A stretch of 64,000 bases of DNA from Aquimarina muelleri DSM 19832 (GCF_000430665.1 NZ_AUML01000019.1:1-64000), one strand, 5' to 3'; positions 18,356 to 28,991 are shown, counted from the stretch's first letter. Translations and numbers: made by a program. The notes: a model not told the origin generated them from the sequence alone.

Positions 18356-19522
18356 ATGAAAAAGATACTTTCTATACTAACCATATCACTTATCATCCTA
18401 TCGTGTGGGAAAGATAATGCCAAATCTATCGAGAAAATCATAGAAGAAGGCAACCTACAAGATTTACGTTCTAAAAGAACTGAAATAATAACCGAACAAC
18501 AAGAGGTTACTAACAAATTAAAACAGATAGACAAAGCTATAGCTGCTTTAGATTCTGTTAAAAAACTACCTTTAGTGACTACCATTATAGCAAAAGACAC
18601 CTTGTTTAATCACTATCTGGAATTACAAGGAAACGTAGAAACTAAGAAAAATATAGTTTTATATCCCGAAATGAGTGGGATTCTTACAAGAATTTACGTA
18701 AAGCAAGGACAAAAAGTATCTAAAGGTCAATTACTTGCCAGAATTGATGACGGTGGACTTAGCCAACAATTATCACAAGTAGAAGTACAGGCACAATTAG
18801 CCAAAACTACCTTTGATCGCCAAAAAAGACTTTGGGAGCAAAAAATAGGTTCAGAAATTCAATTTCTGGAAGCTAAAACAAATTTTGAAGCACAACAAAA
18901 CGTAGTAAGTCAAATTAAACGTCAATTAGCTAGAACTACTGTAAACGCTCCTTTTTCTGGTGTTATTGATGATATCATAACAGAACAAGGAAGTGTAGTA
19001 TCGCCAGGTCAAACCCCTGTAATACGAATTGTTAATTTAGATGATATGTACATCGAAACCGAAGTACCAGAACGGTATATCACTAGTATCACTATAGGTA
19101 AAGATGTTGAAGTTTATTTTCCTGTTTTGAATAAAACAATTACTACAAAAATTCGTCAGGTAGGAAATTATATCAATCCAAACAATCGGTCTTTTATGGT
19201 AGAAATAGGTGTCCCATCCAATGGAGGAACTGTAAAACCTAACCTTACTGCCAAAGTAAAGATCAACGATTATACTAATGAAAAAGCAATATTAATACCA
19301 CAAAGTATTATTTCTGAAAATGCAGAAGGAGACCAATACACTTACGTTACTTCGGGTAAAAATTCAGAAAACATTGCCGAAGCAAAAAGAGTAATTATAA
19401 AAACTGGAAAAACACAAGGAGACCTAATCGAAATTACAGAAGGAGTTCTAAATGGTGATGCTGTAATTAGTGAAGGGGCCAGAAGCGTAAAAGATGGTCA
19501 GAAAGTTAAAATCTTAAACTAA
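18356..19522 (+). CDS. RND efflux periplasmic adaptor (membrane fusion lipoprotein)
   Basis: The 388-residue protein starts with a lipoprotein signal with lipid Cys17 (LIILSCGKD), then a coiled coil (about 27-62), a barrel/lipoyl domain with YPEMSGILTRIYVKQGQKVSKGQLLARID, a helical hairpin, and the second lipoyl half LARTTVNAPFSGVIDDI. This is the HlyD/AcrA layout. It links the inner-membrane pump to the TolC channel. The coiled coil directly after the lipid anchor is an extra segment compared with AcrA. Confidence 0.93.
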   Translation: MKKILSILTISLIILSCGKDNAKSIEKIIEEGNLQDLRSKRTEIITEQQEVTNKLKQIDKAIAALDSVKKLPLVTTIIAKDTLFNHYLELQGNVETKKNIVLYPEMSGILTRIYVKQGQKVSKGQLLARIDDGGLSQQLSQVEVQAQLAKTTFDRQKRLWEQKIGSEIQFLEAKTNFEAQQNVVSQIKRQLARTTVNAPFSGVIDDIITEQGSVVSPGQTPVIRIVNLDDMYIETEVPERYITSITIGKDVEVYFPVLNKTITTKIRQVGNYINPNNRSFMVEIGVPSNGGTVKPNLTAKVKINDYTNEKAILIPQSIISENAEGDQYTYVTSGKNSENIAEAKRVIIKTGKTQGDLIEITEGVLNGDAVISEGARSVKDGQKVKILN

Positions 19523-19529
19523 CACATTT

Positions 19530-22500
19530 ATGGAAGTCAATAAAAAAAAGGTAGATAAGGAATTTAAGTTATCGTCTTGGGCGATAGACAATCCTACTAC
19601 TATATATGTAATGATTGGTATATTTCTCGTGTTAGGCCTTTCGGCATATTTTTCTATGCCTAGAGAAAACTTTCCTGAGATTAACGAAACCAAAATTTAT
19701 ATCAGTGTGCCATATCCAGGTAACACTGCAGAGGATATCGAACGTTTGATTGTAGATCCTCTGGAGGATAAATTAAAAAACGTAAGCAACGTAGTAGAAA
19801 TACTTTCGACCTCGCAAGAAGATTATGCAATAATAACAATAGAATTTGATGAAGATCTTAGTATACCCGAAGCTAAACAAAAAGTAAAAGATGAGGTAGA
19901 TTCTGAAAAAGCAAATGAAGACTGGCCTACTTTTAATGGAGCCAAAGTAGAACCTAATGTTTTTGATTTGAGTATTTCTGAAGAAACTCCAATCATGAAC
20001 ATTAATATCGCAGGGGATTATCCTGTGGATAAATTAAAAGAGTTTGCTGAGTATCTAGAAGATGAAATAGAAGATCTTCCAGAAATTAAAAAAGCAGAGA
20101 TTCGTGGTGCTCAAGAAAAAGAAGTAGAAGTTGCCGTAGACATCTATAAGATGATGGCTGCAAAAGTTAGTTTCGACGATATTATCAATACCATCCGTAA
20201 CGGTAATATGACAATGTCTGCAGGTAACCTAATTACAAGTGGGCAAAGACGTACGATACGAATTTTAGGAGAAATAGAAAAACCATCGCAACTTAATGAC
20301 TTTGTAGTAAAATCTCAAAATGGTGCTGTATATCTTAGAGATATTGCTGAAGTAAAATTTAAAGATGAAGATCAAACCACCTTTGCCAGAGAGTTTGGGC
20401 ATAGTGTAGTAATGCTAGACGTTATGAAACGTTCTGGAAAAAATATGATCGAAGCAGCAGAAAAGATAGCATTGATTATAGAGGATGCAAAAGAAAATGT
20501 ATTTCCAAACGATCTTAAAATATCAGTTGCAAATGACCAATCCGAAAAGACAAACAATCAAGTAAGTGATTTGGTTAACAATATCATATTTGGTATTATT
20601 CTGGTTGTAGGAGTTTTGATGTTCTTTTTAGGTTTTAGAAATGCATTATTCGTTGGTTTTGCTATACCAATGTCTATGTTTATGTCCTTTATGATCTTAT
20701 CTGCTTTAGGATATACTATGAATACTATGATCCTTTTTGCATTAATTATGGGATTAGGAATGTTGGTAGATAATGGTATTGTGGTAGTAGAAAACGTATA
20801 CCGCTTGATGGAAGAAGAAGGTATGTCCAGGATCGAAGCTGCAAAAAAAGGTATTGGCGAAATCGCTTTTCCTATCATTATATCTACTTTAACTACCGTA
20901 GCAGCCTTTGTCCCTTTAGGAATGTGGCCTGGGGTCATGGGACAGTTTATGATCTATTTTCCTATTACACTATCTGTAGTACTTGGATCCTCTTTATTTG
21001 TAGCCATTTTCATTAACTCTATGTTAGTATCTCAGTTTATGGAAATAGGTGAAAAAAAACTAACTCGTAAACAGCTAATACGTTTAAGTATTATTTTAGG
21101 AGGTATCGGTACATTTATCTTAATTTTTGGAGGAGCGGTAAGAGGTTTAGGTAGTCTTATGATTTTTACTGCAATCCTATTCTGGCTATATAGATATGTA
21201 TTAAAAGGCGCAGCAAATTTCTTTCAAAGAAGAATTTTAGCTTGGTTAGAAAATCAATATCACCGATTTTTAAACTTTGCTCTAAAGGGCTGGAGATCTT
21301 ATGCTTTTATAACTGGAACCTTTATCTTATTATTTGTTGTTTTTGCAATGTTTGGAGCATCTATTGGTAGCCAAAGAACCAAAGTAGAATTTTTTCCAGA
21401 TAATAAGCCTAATCAGATTGTAGTCTATATAGAGTATCCACAGGGAACAGATATTGATAAAACCAACGCGATTACCAAAGAAATAGAACAAAGAGTATAT
21501 GCTGTTGTAAATGACAAAGAGTATGTAGATGGCGAGAACTATAATTTCTTAGTAGAATCTGCTGTTTCGCAGGTAGGAGAAGGTGCTGGAAATCCACAAA
21601 CAGATGGAGGAAGTAATGCCGAAATGCCTCATAAAGCAAAGATTACAGCTACTATGAGAGAGTTTAAATACCGAAAAGGAAAAGACTCTGAGGTATTACG
21701 TCAAAAAGTACAAGAATCCTTAAAAGGAATCTACCCCGGTGTTGCCATTTCTGTAGAAAAAGACCCTGTAGGCCCACCTGCTGGATATCCTATAAATATG
21801 GAGATTGAAGGCCCTGATTATGACGAGTTAATTACTCTTGCAGAGAAAATACGTAATTTTATTAATGAAAAAAACATAGCTGGTATAGAGGAGCTAAAAA
21901 TAGATGTTAATAAAGGAAAACCTGCTATGCAGGTGGTAGTAGATCGAGAAAAAGCAGGAGAACTTAATGTTGCCGCAGGGCAAGTAGGAAACCAACTGCG
22001 TCGATCTATTTTTGGAGAAAAAGCAGGGGTGTATAAAAAAGATGGAGAAGATTATGATATTTATGTGCGTTTTAATGAAGAAAACAGATATAATACCAGT
22101 GCGCTTTTTAATCAAAATATCACTTTTAGAAATCAGGCAACAGGACAACTGAAAGAAATTCCTGTTTCTACAGTTGCTTCTCAAAAAAACACTTCTTCTT
22201 TTAGTGCTATTAAACATAAAGCTACCAAGAGAGTTGTAACTGTATATTCTGGGCTTCAGCCTGGTTTTACAGATGCAGGAGCAATTGTATCTCAGATTAA
22301 GACCGAAATGGCTGGTTTTTCAGAGTTACCAAGAGGTGTTAAAGTGGATTATACAGGGCAGATAGAAGAGCAAGGTAAACAAATGTCGTTCTTAATGGGT
22401 GCGTTCTTTTCTGGGTTAGGACTTATTATGTTAATTCTTATTTTTCAATTTGGTTCTATTTCAAAACCTACTATAATAATGATTGCAATATTTTTAAGTT

Positions 22501-23027
22501 TTATTGGTGTATTTGGAGGTATATTAATTACAGGAGCTTCTTTTGTAATTATGATGACCATGATGGGGATTATCTCACTTGCAGGAATTGTAGTAAATAA
22601 TGGGGTTGTATTATTAGATTATACGCAACTTTTAATAGATAGAAAAAAAGCAGAGCTTAACGTTTTAGAAAAAGAACTTTTACCGAATGAAGAGGTAATG
22701 AAAATTATTATAAAAGGAGGTAAAGCGCGTTTAAGACCTGTATTACTTACTGCTATTACCACAGTACTAGGATTAATACCTCTCGCCATAGGCTTTAATA
22801 TAGATTTCTTTTCATTGTTTTCTAGCTTTGATCCAAAAATTTATTTAGGAGGAGATAACGTGATTTTTTGGGGACCACTAGCTTGGGCTGTAATCTACGG
22901 ATTAATTATAGCTACATTCTTAACTCTTATTATTGTACCATGCTTGTTTTATATTGTACATAAAATTAAGGTAAGGTTTCATAAAAAGAAAGTTTCAGAA
23001 GTGCCATCAAAAACAATAACTGCTTAG
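19530..23027 (+). CDS. RND-family efflux pump, inner-membrane component
   Basis: The 1165-residue protein has the AcrB-type layout: one TM helix (about 17-37), a large periplasmic domain, TM helices 2-6, then a repeat of the pattern. The proton-relay position of TM4 reads LVDNGIVVVEN: the first Asp of the AcrB DD pair is kept and the second is Asn. TM10 reads GIVVNNGVVLLDY, with Asn where AcrB has the relay Lys. This resembles the single-Asp branches of the family. It is about 100 residues longer than AcrB, with extra sequence between TM6 and TM7 and at the end. Substrate unknown. Confidence 0.94.
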   Translation: MEVNKKKVDKEFKLSSWAIDNPTTIYVMIGIFLVLGLSAYFSMPRENFPEINETKIYISVPYPGNTAEDIERLIVDPLEDKLKNVSNVVEILSTSQEDYAIITIEFDEDLSIPEAKQKVKDEVDSEKANEDWPTFNGAKVEPNVFDLSISEETPIMNINIAGDYPVDKLKEFAEYLEDEIEDLPEIKKAEIRGAQEKEVEVAVDIYKMMAAKVSFDDIINTIRNGNMTMSAGNLITSGQRRTIRILGEIEKPSQLNDFVVKSQNGAVYLRDIAEVKFKDEDQTTFAREFGHSVVMLDVMKRSGKNMIEAAEKIALIIEDAKENVFPNDLKISVANDQSEKTNNQVSDLVNNIIFGIILVVGVLMFFLGFRNALFVGFAIPMSMFMSFMILSALGYTMNTMILFALIMGLGMLVDNGIVVVENVYRLMEEEGMSRIEAAKKGIGEIAFPIIISTLTTVAAFVPLGMWPGVMGQFMIYFPITLSVVLGSSLFVAIFINSMLVSQFMEIGEKKLTRKQLIRLSIILGGIGTFILIFGGAVRGLGSLMIFTAILFWLYRYVLKGAANFFQRRILAWLENQYHRFLNFALKGWRSYAFITGTFILLFVVFAMFGASIGSQRTKVEFFPDNKPNQIVVYIEYPQGTDIDKTNAITKEIEQRVYAVVNDKEYVDGENYNFLVESAVSQVGEGAGNPQTDGGSNAEMPHKAKITATMREFKYRKGKDSEVLRQKVQESLKGIYPGVAISVEKDPVGPPAGYPINMEIEGPDYDELITLAEKIRNFINEKNIAGIEELKIDVNKGKPAMQVVVDREKAGELNVAAGQVGNQLRRSIFGEKAGVYKKDGEDYDIYVRFNEENRYNTSALFNQNITFRNQATGQLKEIPVSTVASQKNTSSFSAIKHKATKRVVTVYSGLQPGFTDAGAIVSQIKTEMAGFSELPRGVKVDYTGQIEEQGKQMSFLMGAFFSGLGLIMLILIFQFGSISKPTIIMIAIFLSFIGVFGGILITGASFVIMMTMMGIISLAGIVVNNGVVLLDYTQLLIDRKKAELNVLEKELLPNEEVMKIIIKGGKARLRPVLLTAITTVLGLIPLAIGFNIDFFSLFSSFDPKIYLGGDNVIFWGPLAWAVIYGLIIATFLTLIIVPCLFYIVHKIKVRFHKKKVSEVPSKTITA

Positions 23028-23054
23028 TTCAATTTTAAAATTGATTTAAGACAG

Positions 23055-23097
23055 CAGGCAGTATTCTAAGATAAAACTAAAGAATACTGCCTGTTTT
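23055..23097 (+). terminator. Terminator of the RND efflux operon
   Basis: A perfect 13-bp stem, CAGGCAGTATTCT at 23055-23067 and AGAATACTGCCTG at 23081-23093, is followed by TTTTATTT. It lies 28 bp after the pump stop codon. Confidence 0.88.
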
Positions 23098-23282
23098 ATT
23101 TAAACTCTATTCTTTTTTTATAAAACATAACTCTTATACCAGTTTAACCATAAAATATCACATCTAAGGTATTCGTTTTCTGGGTTATTTTCTTGTTCGT
23201 GATTTCTATAGCTACTGTTATGCAAATCAATCACAGGGTTATAAAACGAAAAAGCAATTTCATAATTAATTTGGTATTAGTA

Positions 23283-24440
23283 TTACTCAATGATTTTAGC
23301 CGTTATGTTTAGTCTTGCTGGCTCTAATAAATCATCAACCTCTTCGTTATATCTAAATCTAGGATAAAACACAGCGGTTGTTTTATAGGTTCCTCTGGGG
23401 AAACTTGCACTTGCAATACCAGCCTTTACGTCTGCACTTTCGCCTGGTACCAAACCTACTGATGGCAAACTTCTAGTTACTCTAATTGCATTTGTTCCTA
23501 AATCAGGATCTTGATTTTCCTGAGCATCAGCTTTTCCGTATACAAGCATGTGATTCCCTTGATTAATCCATTTTGCAATCATATATACTTCTGTGCTACC
23601 TTCTTTTGTATCGGGTATAATTACCGATGTTGTTTCGACTATAAGAGGATTTACTACGTCTACAATTACAGAAGTAGTTTTAAACTCTTCATTATTCCGA
23701 TCCTTAACTTCCAGAATAAAAGATTTGGGGTATTTAAAATCTATACTTTTACCCTGCGCAGGATATTCATTGTTAGTACTACCTGGTCTTTGTGAAGAAT
23801 CTTGGTAATAATAAATTTTTGTGCCATCATAAGTAATTGTTGGAATTAGATTAGTAAAATCTGTTCCTGCAGGTACAAATAGATATATCCTATCTACACC
23901 TATACCTTCAACTATTCTTGAAATTTCTATATCATTAGGCAGGCTTGGATTTTTACTTTTTTCGAAAGTAAAACTTGTAATTTTTAAAGTTTCAGACACC
24001 TCTATTGGTTCTTTTGTAATACTTACATTATAGTGCAATAATTCTTCTTTACCCCCTATTATATTACGAATAGTATATACGTTTGTTTTTCCTTCTACAT
24101 ACGATAATTTTACATCATTACTAGGAGAGATACTAAACTTACTTAAATTAAGCTCTTCAGATGTAATTAAGGCACTTATATTATCTAAAACCGTTGTGCT
24201 GGGTACTGTGATATTAATCTCTCCATATTTAACCTCCTTATTATCGACAATCTCAGGATCAATGATATCTACTTTTGTGGATGGTATACCAAATAATGGA
24301 AAAGCAGAAAGTTTTGCTTCTTCTATCTTTATTTTTTCTGCAATTGAAACAGGATCATCATCGTTAGAACTACACCCAACTATAGTGCTTGCAAATAGAA
24401 TAGCGCTTCCTACTCTTAATAGTTTAATAATATTTCTCAT
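23283..24440 (-). CDS. Surface-type lipoprotein with Ig-like repeats
   Basis: The 385-residue protein has a lipoprotein signal with lipid Cys23 followed by SSNDDDP. Acidic residues just after the Cys are an established surface-export signal in Bacteroidota, so it is probably exposed outside the cell. Two similar beta-rich modules follow (about 40-135 and 140-255, each ending in a V..V..V/I strand as in FILEVKD and YNVSITKE), then a third C-terminal beta domain. The first two resemble DUF5018-like Ig folds. I see no enzymatic motif. It stands alone between the efflux operon and a two-component pair. Confidence 0.75.
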   Translation of the reverse strand: MRNIIKLLRVGSAILFASTIVGCSSNDDDPVSIAEKIKIEEAKLSAFPLFGIPSTKVDIIDPEIVDNKEVKYGEINITVPSTTVLDNISALITSEELNLSKFSISPSNDVKLSYVEGKTNVYTIRNIIGGKEELLHYNVSITKEPIEVSETLKITSFTFEKSKNPSLPNDIEISRIVEGIGVDRIYLFVPAGTDFTNLIPTITYDGTKIYYYQDSSQRPGSTNNEYPAQGKSIDFKYPKSFILEVKDRNNEEFKTTSVIVDVVNPLIVETTSVIIPDTKEGSTEVYMIAKWINQGNHMLVYGKADAQENQDPDLGTNAIRVTRSLPSVGLVPGESADVKAGIASASFPRGTYKTTAVFYPRFRYNEEVDDLLEPARLNITAKIIE

Positions 24441-24575
24441 TTTTCACTTTTCTTTAAATCGTTTATGGATCAAAACTACCGTACTATAGTATCGTTTCTA
24501 AATTAATCTGGTGTATTGTTCTATTTATTTGGTAAATGAATTATAAAAAAGGGTAAGCTGATTTCTTGTTATTTC

Positions 24576-26510
24576 TTACGCTATATCAAATTTAATAATA
24601 TAGCATGCTCCTGGATTAGAGGTTATTTCTACAGAGCCTTTAATTTGTTTGGTAAGTCCTTGTATAAGTTGCATTCCTAAAGATGTACTATCCTTCATTC
24701 TAAAACCTTCTGGAAAACCAACTCCTGTATCTTTTATTGTTAGTAAACAGGTATCCTGTTTTTTGGATGCTTCTATACTAATATGGCCACTTAACGACTC
24801 TTTAAAAGCATACTTTATGCTATTAGCAATAATCTCATTAACAATTAGCCCGCACGGTACCAGGTAATCCATATTTAGATTAATAGTATCTACTGTAGCG
24901 CTTATTGTGATATTTTGTTTTGGCAGATCGTAACTTGTTTTAAAATAGTTTAACAAATTCTCTAAATACGTCTGTAGATTAATAAAAGACAGGTCGCTAG
25001 ATTTATAAAGTCTTTCATGAATGATAGCCATTGCTTGTATTTTATTCTGAATCTCTTGCAGAATCTCTCCAGAAGATTTATGATCTCCAAATTTATATTG
25101 CAACCTTAATAAACTAGAAACAATCTGTAAATTATTTTTCACCCTATGATGCACTTCTTTCAATAGTATTTCGCGATCTTTTAGGGTTTGTGATATTTTT
25201 TTGTTTTTTTCTGCCAGGATCTTATTCGTTTTTTGTTTATTTCTATATGCGTATAGCATTGTTAACGATACTACCGATAGTGCAACTAACCCTATTACTA
25301 ATAAAAATCTGGCAATTCGATGGCTCTTATTTTCTAAGGCTTTTATCTGGTTCTCACTAGTTAGTAGTTGTACTTCTTTCTCTTTACTTTCTATATCAAA
25401 TTTTGCTTGTATTTCTTTAAGTTGTTTATGTTTTTCTTCAGTAAACAATGAGTCTTTAATTGTATTATATTGTAGCAAATATTGATATCCTTTTTTATAC
25501 TCTTTTTGTCTACTATAATAATCCTGAAGAGATTCATATACTTTTAACAATTGTGGTAAAGCATTTGTAGCTAAAGCTGTAGACAAAGCTTTATCGTAAT
25601 GTAATTTTGCTTCTTTTGCCTCTCCAAGTTTTTCATAGATATTAGCTAATCTTAAATATTCTGAGGCATTTTCGTTTACTTTACCAGTATCTAATCTTAG
25701 TTTTAAAGATTTTTTTGCATACACTAATGCTTCTTCTAATTTATTTTCCTCTTCAGCTATTGCTGATAAATTACTCAATCCAACTATAACTGTTTGGGGA
25801 ACATTTGTTTTTTCTGCAACATCAATAGATTCTTTTAATATATTTTTTGCTTTTTCAAAATCTTTTTGGCGCATATACATTTCTGCTACCGCTACTAATA
25901 TACTGGCTCTATGTTCTGCATTCCCTATCTTTTCTGATAGTTTTAATGCTTTATTATAATACAGTAAACCATTTTCATCATCTTTTAGCCTACAAGAATA
26001 TAACGAGCCTATATTACCTATAACGCCTACAAGAAAGTTCTCTTCTTTTTGGATTTCATAAATCGTAACTGCTTTTAAATAGTGGTCAAGTGCCTGATGA
26101 TAATCTCCCTTTTTTATATGCACTAATCCTATGTTTTGATGGCTTTTGGCAACCCCCAACTCATATTGTAACCCTTTAGCTATCTCTAGTGTTTTAGTAT
26201 AACAAAATAATGCTTGTTCATAATCAGCACTTGCATTATATAACCTACCTAAAATAAAATAGAAATAGCCTGCATTTTTAGAACTCTTATCTTCTAATAA
26301 CTCTAATCCTTCCAGGGCGTATTGAAGTGATTTTTCTGTCTCTGAGTTACTATACTTAAGGGTTAGCTCTTTATATATCTGTATTTTTTCTTTCTTAGAA
26401 ACTGTTTCCAGTTTTTGAATTAAACTATCTGTTTGCCCTAGTAATGAAAGATGTAAGAGCAAAAAAAACAACAAACTACTTCTCTTCAAAAAGCATATTA
26501 TCATCCTCAT
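24576..26510 (-). CDS. TPR-containing sensor histidine kinase (HisKA_2 type)
   Basis: The 644-residue protein has a signal-like N-terminus (FLKRSSLLFFLLLHLSLLG), about seven tetratricopeptide repeats in the periplasm (about 45-350), a short coiled coil, one TM helix (about 401-422), and a HisKA_2 dimerisation domain with EVHHRVKNNLQ (phospho-acceptor His454). A HATPase domain follows with NEIIANSIKYAF and DTGVGFP. It lies 1 bp downstream of the LytTR response regulator gene, so the two are co-transcribed. The TPR sensor probably reads a protein or peptide in the periplasm; the signal is unknown. Confidence 0.93.
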   Translation of the reverse strand: MRMIICFLKRSSLLFFLLLHLSLLGQTDSLIQKLETVSKKEKIQIYKELTLKYSNSETEKSLQYALEGLELLEDKSSKNAGYFYFILGRLYNASADYEQALFCYTKTLEIAKGLQYELGVAKSHQNIGLVHIKKGDYHQALDHYLKAVTIYEIQKEENFLVGVIGNIGSLYSCRLKDDENGLLYYNKALKLSEKIGNAEHRASILVAVAEMYMRQKDFEKAKNILKESIDVAEKTNVPQTVIVGLSNLSAIAEEENKLEEALVYAKKSLKLRLDTGKVNENASEYLRLANIYEKLGEAKEAKLHYDKALSTALATNALPQLLKVYESLQDYYSRQKEYKKGYQYLLQYNTIKDSLFTEEKHKQLKEIQAKFDIESKEKEVQLLTSENQIKALENKSHRIARFLLVIGLVALSVVSLTMLYAYRNKQKTNKILAEKNKKISQTLKDREILLKEVHHRVKNNLQIVSSLLRLQYKFGDHKSSGEILQEIQNKIQAMAIIHERLYKSSDLSFINLQTYLENLLNYFKTSYDLPKQNITISATVDTINLNMDYLVPCGLIVNEIIANSIKYAFKESLSGHISIEASKKQDTCLLTIKDTGVGFPEGFRMKDSTSLGMQLIQGLTKQIKGSVEITSNPGACYIIKFDIA

Positions 26511-26511
26511 A

Positions 26512-27240
26512 CTATAAAATATCCAATCGTTCTAATAGTTGATTTTTATATGCTTTACTTATAGGGATATTGTTGTCTCCTACACAAACAAATCTAGTCT
26601 CTATTTTATCTATTTTTTGTAATGCAATAATATAGGATCTATGGATTCTTAAGAATTTGTCTTCTGGTACTTTTTCATAAAACTCTTTTAAAAACATATT
26701 GACTACTATCTTTTTATTCTTAGTGATAATCTGGGTATAATTATCCATTGCTTCTACCCATAAAATATCATCTATCTTAACTTTTGTTAGCTGTGATTTA
26801 TCTTTTATAAATAATGTATCACATAATTTATTTTTAGATACAGAGGGTACCTTATCTTTATTTTCGAATTGTTTTTGTAAGGCTATTTGTATAGCAAAGG
26901 ATAATTCTTTTATTTTAAAGGGTTTTAATAAAAAGCCAAAAGGTTTACTTTTCAAAGCTTCTTTAAAAGTAGTATCATCATCATAAGCAGTAAGAAAAAC
27001 AACTGGTGTTTTATACTTTTTATAAATCTCTTCGGCTGTTTCAATACCATTTTTGTCTCCAGAAATATGAATATCCATTACAACAATATCCAATATAGTT
27101 TCTGCCATATATTTCATCGCTTCTTTATGACTGTCTGCTATACCAACTACAAAATAATCTAGTTTTTCTAAACTGGTTTTAATATCTAATGCGATTGAAA
27201 ATTCATCCTCAACAATTAATACCTTTTTATTTTTTATCAT
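26512..27240 (-). CDS. LytTR-family response regulator
   Basis: The 242-residue protein has a receiver domain (about 5-120) with acidic pocket EDE, phospho-acceptor Asp56 in VVMDIHI, and Lys in LLKPFK. A LytTR DNA-binding domain follows (about 142-240: LFIKDKSQLTKVKIDDILWVEAMDNYTQI and FLRIHRSYIIAL). It is the first gene of the pair and likely acts as the transcriptional output of the TPR kinase. A TAGCTTTG -7-like element lies at 27275-27268 on the minus strand, about 28 bp upstream. Confidence 0.95.
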   Translation of the reverse strand: MIKNKKVLIVEDEFSIALDIKTSLEKLDYFVVGIADSHKEAMKYMAETILDIVVMDIHISGDKNGIETAEEIYKKYKTPVVFLTAYDDDTTFKEALKSKPFGFLLKPFKIKELSFAIQIALQKQFENKDKVPSVSKNKLCDTLFIKDKSQLTKVKIDDILWVEAMDNYTQIITKNKKIVVNMFLKEFYEKVPEDKFLRIHRSYIIALQKIDKIETRFVCVGDNNIPISKAYKNQLLERLDIL

Positions 27241-27267
27241 AAAAAACGAACCTCTTAATTTTAGTTA

Positions 27268-27275
27268 CAAAGCTA
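27268..27275 (-). promoter_or_regulatory. Candidate -7 element for the LytTR/TPR-kinase pair
   Basis: On the minus strand this is TAGCTTTG, which fits TAnnTTTG. It lies about 28 bp before the response regulator start. No well-spaced TTG is visible. Confidence 0.35.
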
Positions 27276-27484
27276 TCCAAATACAAATTTATTAAACATA
27301 AAAAAGCGTCCATATTTCTTGAAATCAACACACTTATCTACTTTTACACTTTTGTTTTGTAACTAATCCTTTTTTTCAGCGTAAATATGATACAAAAATA
27401 AGTTTCTTAAAAACTAATATGTTTAATTGTAATAAAGTTTTCTTTTTCTTTGTTTTCAAAACATAACCATTACAAAAATTTAAA

Positions 27485-28969
27485 TTAATCTACCTGTTGC
27501 GCATCATTTATGACACGATCAATAAAATCTGTATTAATGTATAGTATTCTTGCCAAATTGTATAAAACCTCAACTTCGGTTTCATCGATATGGCCATCGG
27601 CATAAGATATAATCGAAAGATCTCTTAATACATTTAATTTTTGCATTATCGAAAGTACAATATCCAAATCTTTGGCTAGCACTTGTAACTCTTCAATAAT
27701 TTCATCCTCAGATAAGCCTTTTATCGTCAACATACACTCGGCAAATACATTGGGGGCAACAATACTGCTTAGTGCCTGTATTTCAGAATCCTCTATAGTA
27801 CCATCTGCATTAGAGATCATATATCCTCCTAAAAACATAAAGCGTTGTATTTTTGGCGCTTGTTCTGACTCACTGTTAAGGTCTTCTGGCTCCATTAGAG
27901 ACATTATTCTTTTTATTTGATCTTCCATATCTTGTTCTGTAATTTCACCAAAAATTTCTGGATTAAATTTTTGGTAGGTTTTACTTTTATTAAAAAGCTC
28001 TAATGCTTTTATCCGTAAAGGGCTAAAAGGGTGACTACTATACCAATCTGATGGATCGTGATCCGAATCGTTTAATATGTTTTCTAGATCTACAAACTGT
28101 TCCATATATTCATGTAATTGAAAGTCTAAAGAATCCGTAGTTACCCCAGAAGAAAGTTTAAAAAATGTACGTCCTGCTGCATCAAAACTCTGACAACATA
28201 ATAAGCCTGCTCTATCTGCACTTATTTCAGCATTTCTATTCCATGCATAAAGTTTCATGGCATGTATTGGCGCAAGTGTATTACTACCTTCATCCAATAT
28301 ATGTTTTACAGGATAATTAAAATGTTCGAATAGCACATGCCCTATTTCATGTCCTACTACAAAACTAAGTTCATCTTTTTGAAAACGCTCTAAAATCCCT
28401 GAAGATAGGATAATGTATAACTTATTATCGTCTGGGGGATAACAAGAGGCATTAAACACATCACTTTGATAAACAAAAAATTCGATAGTTGCTTTTAACT
28501 TCAAAACCTCTTTACAATGCTCTCCTATCTCGTGTAAAACAGGTGCTAATGTTTTGGTTAGACGTAAACTTGATTTTAGTAAATGTTTACGGGATGTAAA
28601 AGCTATTCTTTTGTCTTTAATTTTATTTAAAACTTCTTCAATCAGTTGATCTTTCTTAAAATCTAAAACCCCGTCTCTATCTCCATCATAAACCAATGCA
28701 TCTAAATCTAAATCACTTCTAGAGTTATCATATACTTGCTCTATTTCTGGTATTGCAATTATATCTAATGCATCAATTACGGCTGTTTGTCTTTCGTACT
28801 CTTTTATCAATTTTGTGGTGGTTTCTTGAAAATCTTCACTTGCTTTTTTTATAAGCTCCATGTTTCCTTGTGCCTCATCCAATATGTTCATCATTTGTTG
28901 TTGGGCTTTTGCAATAGCCTCTTGATGCTCTATTGCCAAACTTGCTATGGTTGTTGCTTGATATTGCAT
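27485..28969 (-). CDS. M48-like metallopeptidase with C-terminal TerB-like domain
   Basis: The 494-residue protein lacks a signal peptide and is probably cytosolic. It begins with a coiled coil (about 12-62). A DGDRDG loop at about 96-100 with Asp103 after it looks like a calcium-binding DxDxDG loop. Zinc-peptidase residues are clear: HEIGH with His207, Glu208 and His211, and the third ligand Glu248 in EISADRAG. The C-terminal part (about 375-494) carries NADGTIEDSE and YADGHIDETE, the acidic helical pattern of TerB-like domains. This combination of peptidase and TerB-like module is unusual. It lies 22 bp downstream of a gene of unknown function, probably its partner. Confidence 0.82.
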   Translation of the reverse strand: MQYQATTIASLAIEHQEAIAKAQQQMMNILDEAQGNMELIKKASEDFQETTTKLIKEYERQTAVIDALDIIAIPEIEQVYDNSRSDLDLDALVYDGDRDGVLDFKKDQLIEEVLNKIKDKRIAFTSRKHLLKSSLRLTKTLAPVLHEIGEHCKEVLKLKATIEFFVYQSDVFNASCYPPDDNKLYIILSSGILERFQKDELSFVVGHEIGHVLFEHFNYPVKHILDEGSNTLAPIHAMKLYAWNRNAEISADRAGLLCCQSFDAAGRTFFKLSSGVTTDSLDFQLHEYMEQFVDLENILNDSDHDPSDWYSSHPFSPLRIKALELFNKSKTYQKFNPEIFGEITEQDMEDQIKRIMSLMEPEDLNSESEQAPKIQRFMFLGGYMISNADGTIEDSEIQALSSIVAPNVFAECMLTIKGLSEDEIIEELQVLAKDLDIVLSIMQKLNVLRDLSIISYADGHIDETEVEVLYNLARILYINTDFIDRVINDAQQVD

Positions 28970-28991
28970 ATATCTATATCTCGTTTTATTA

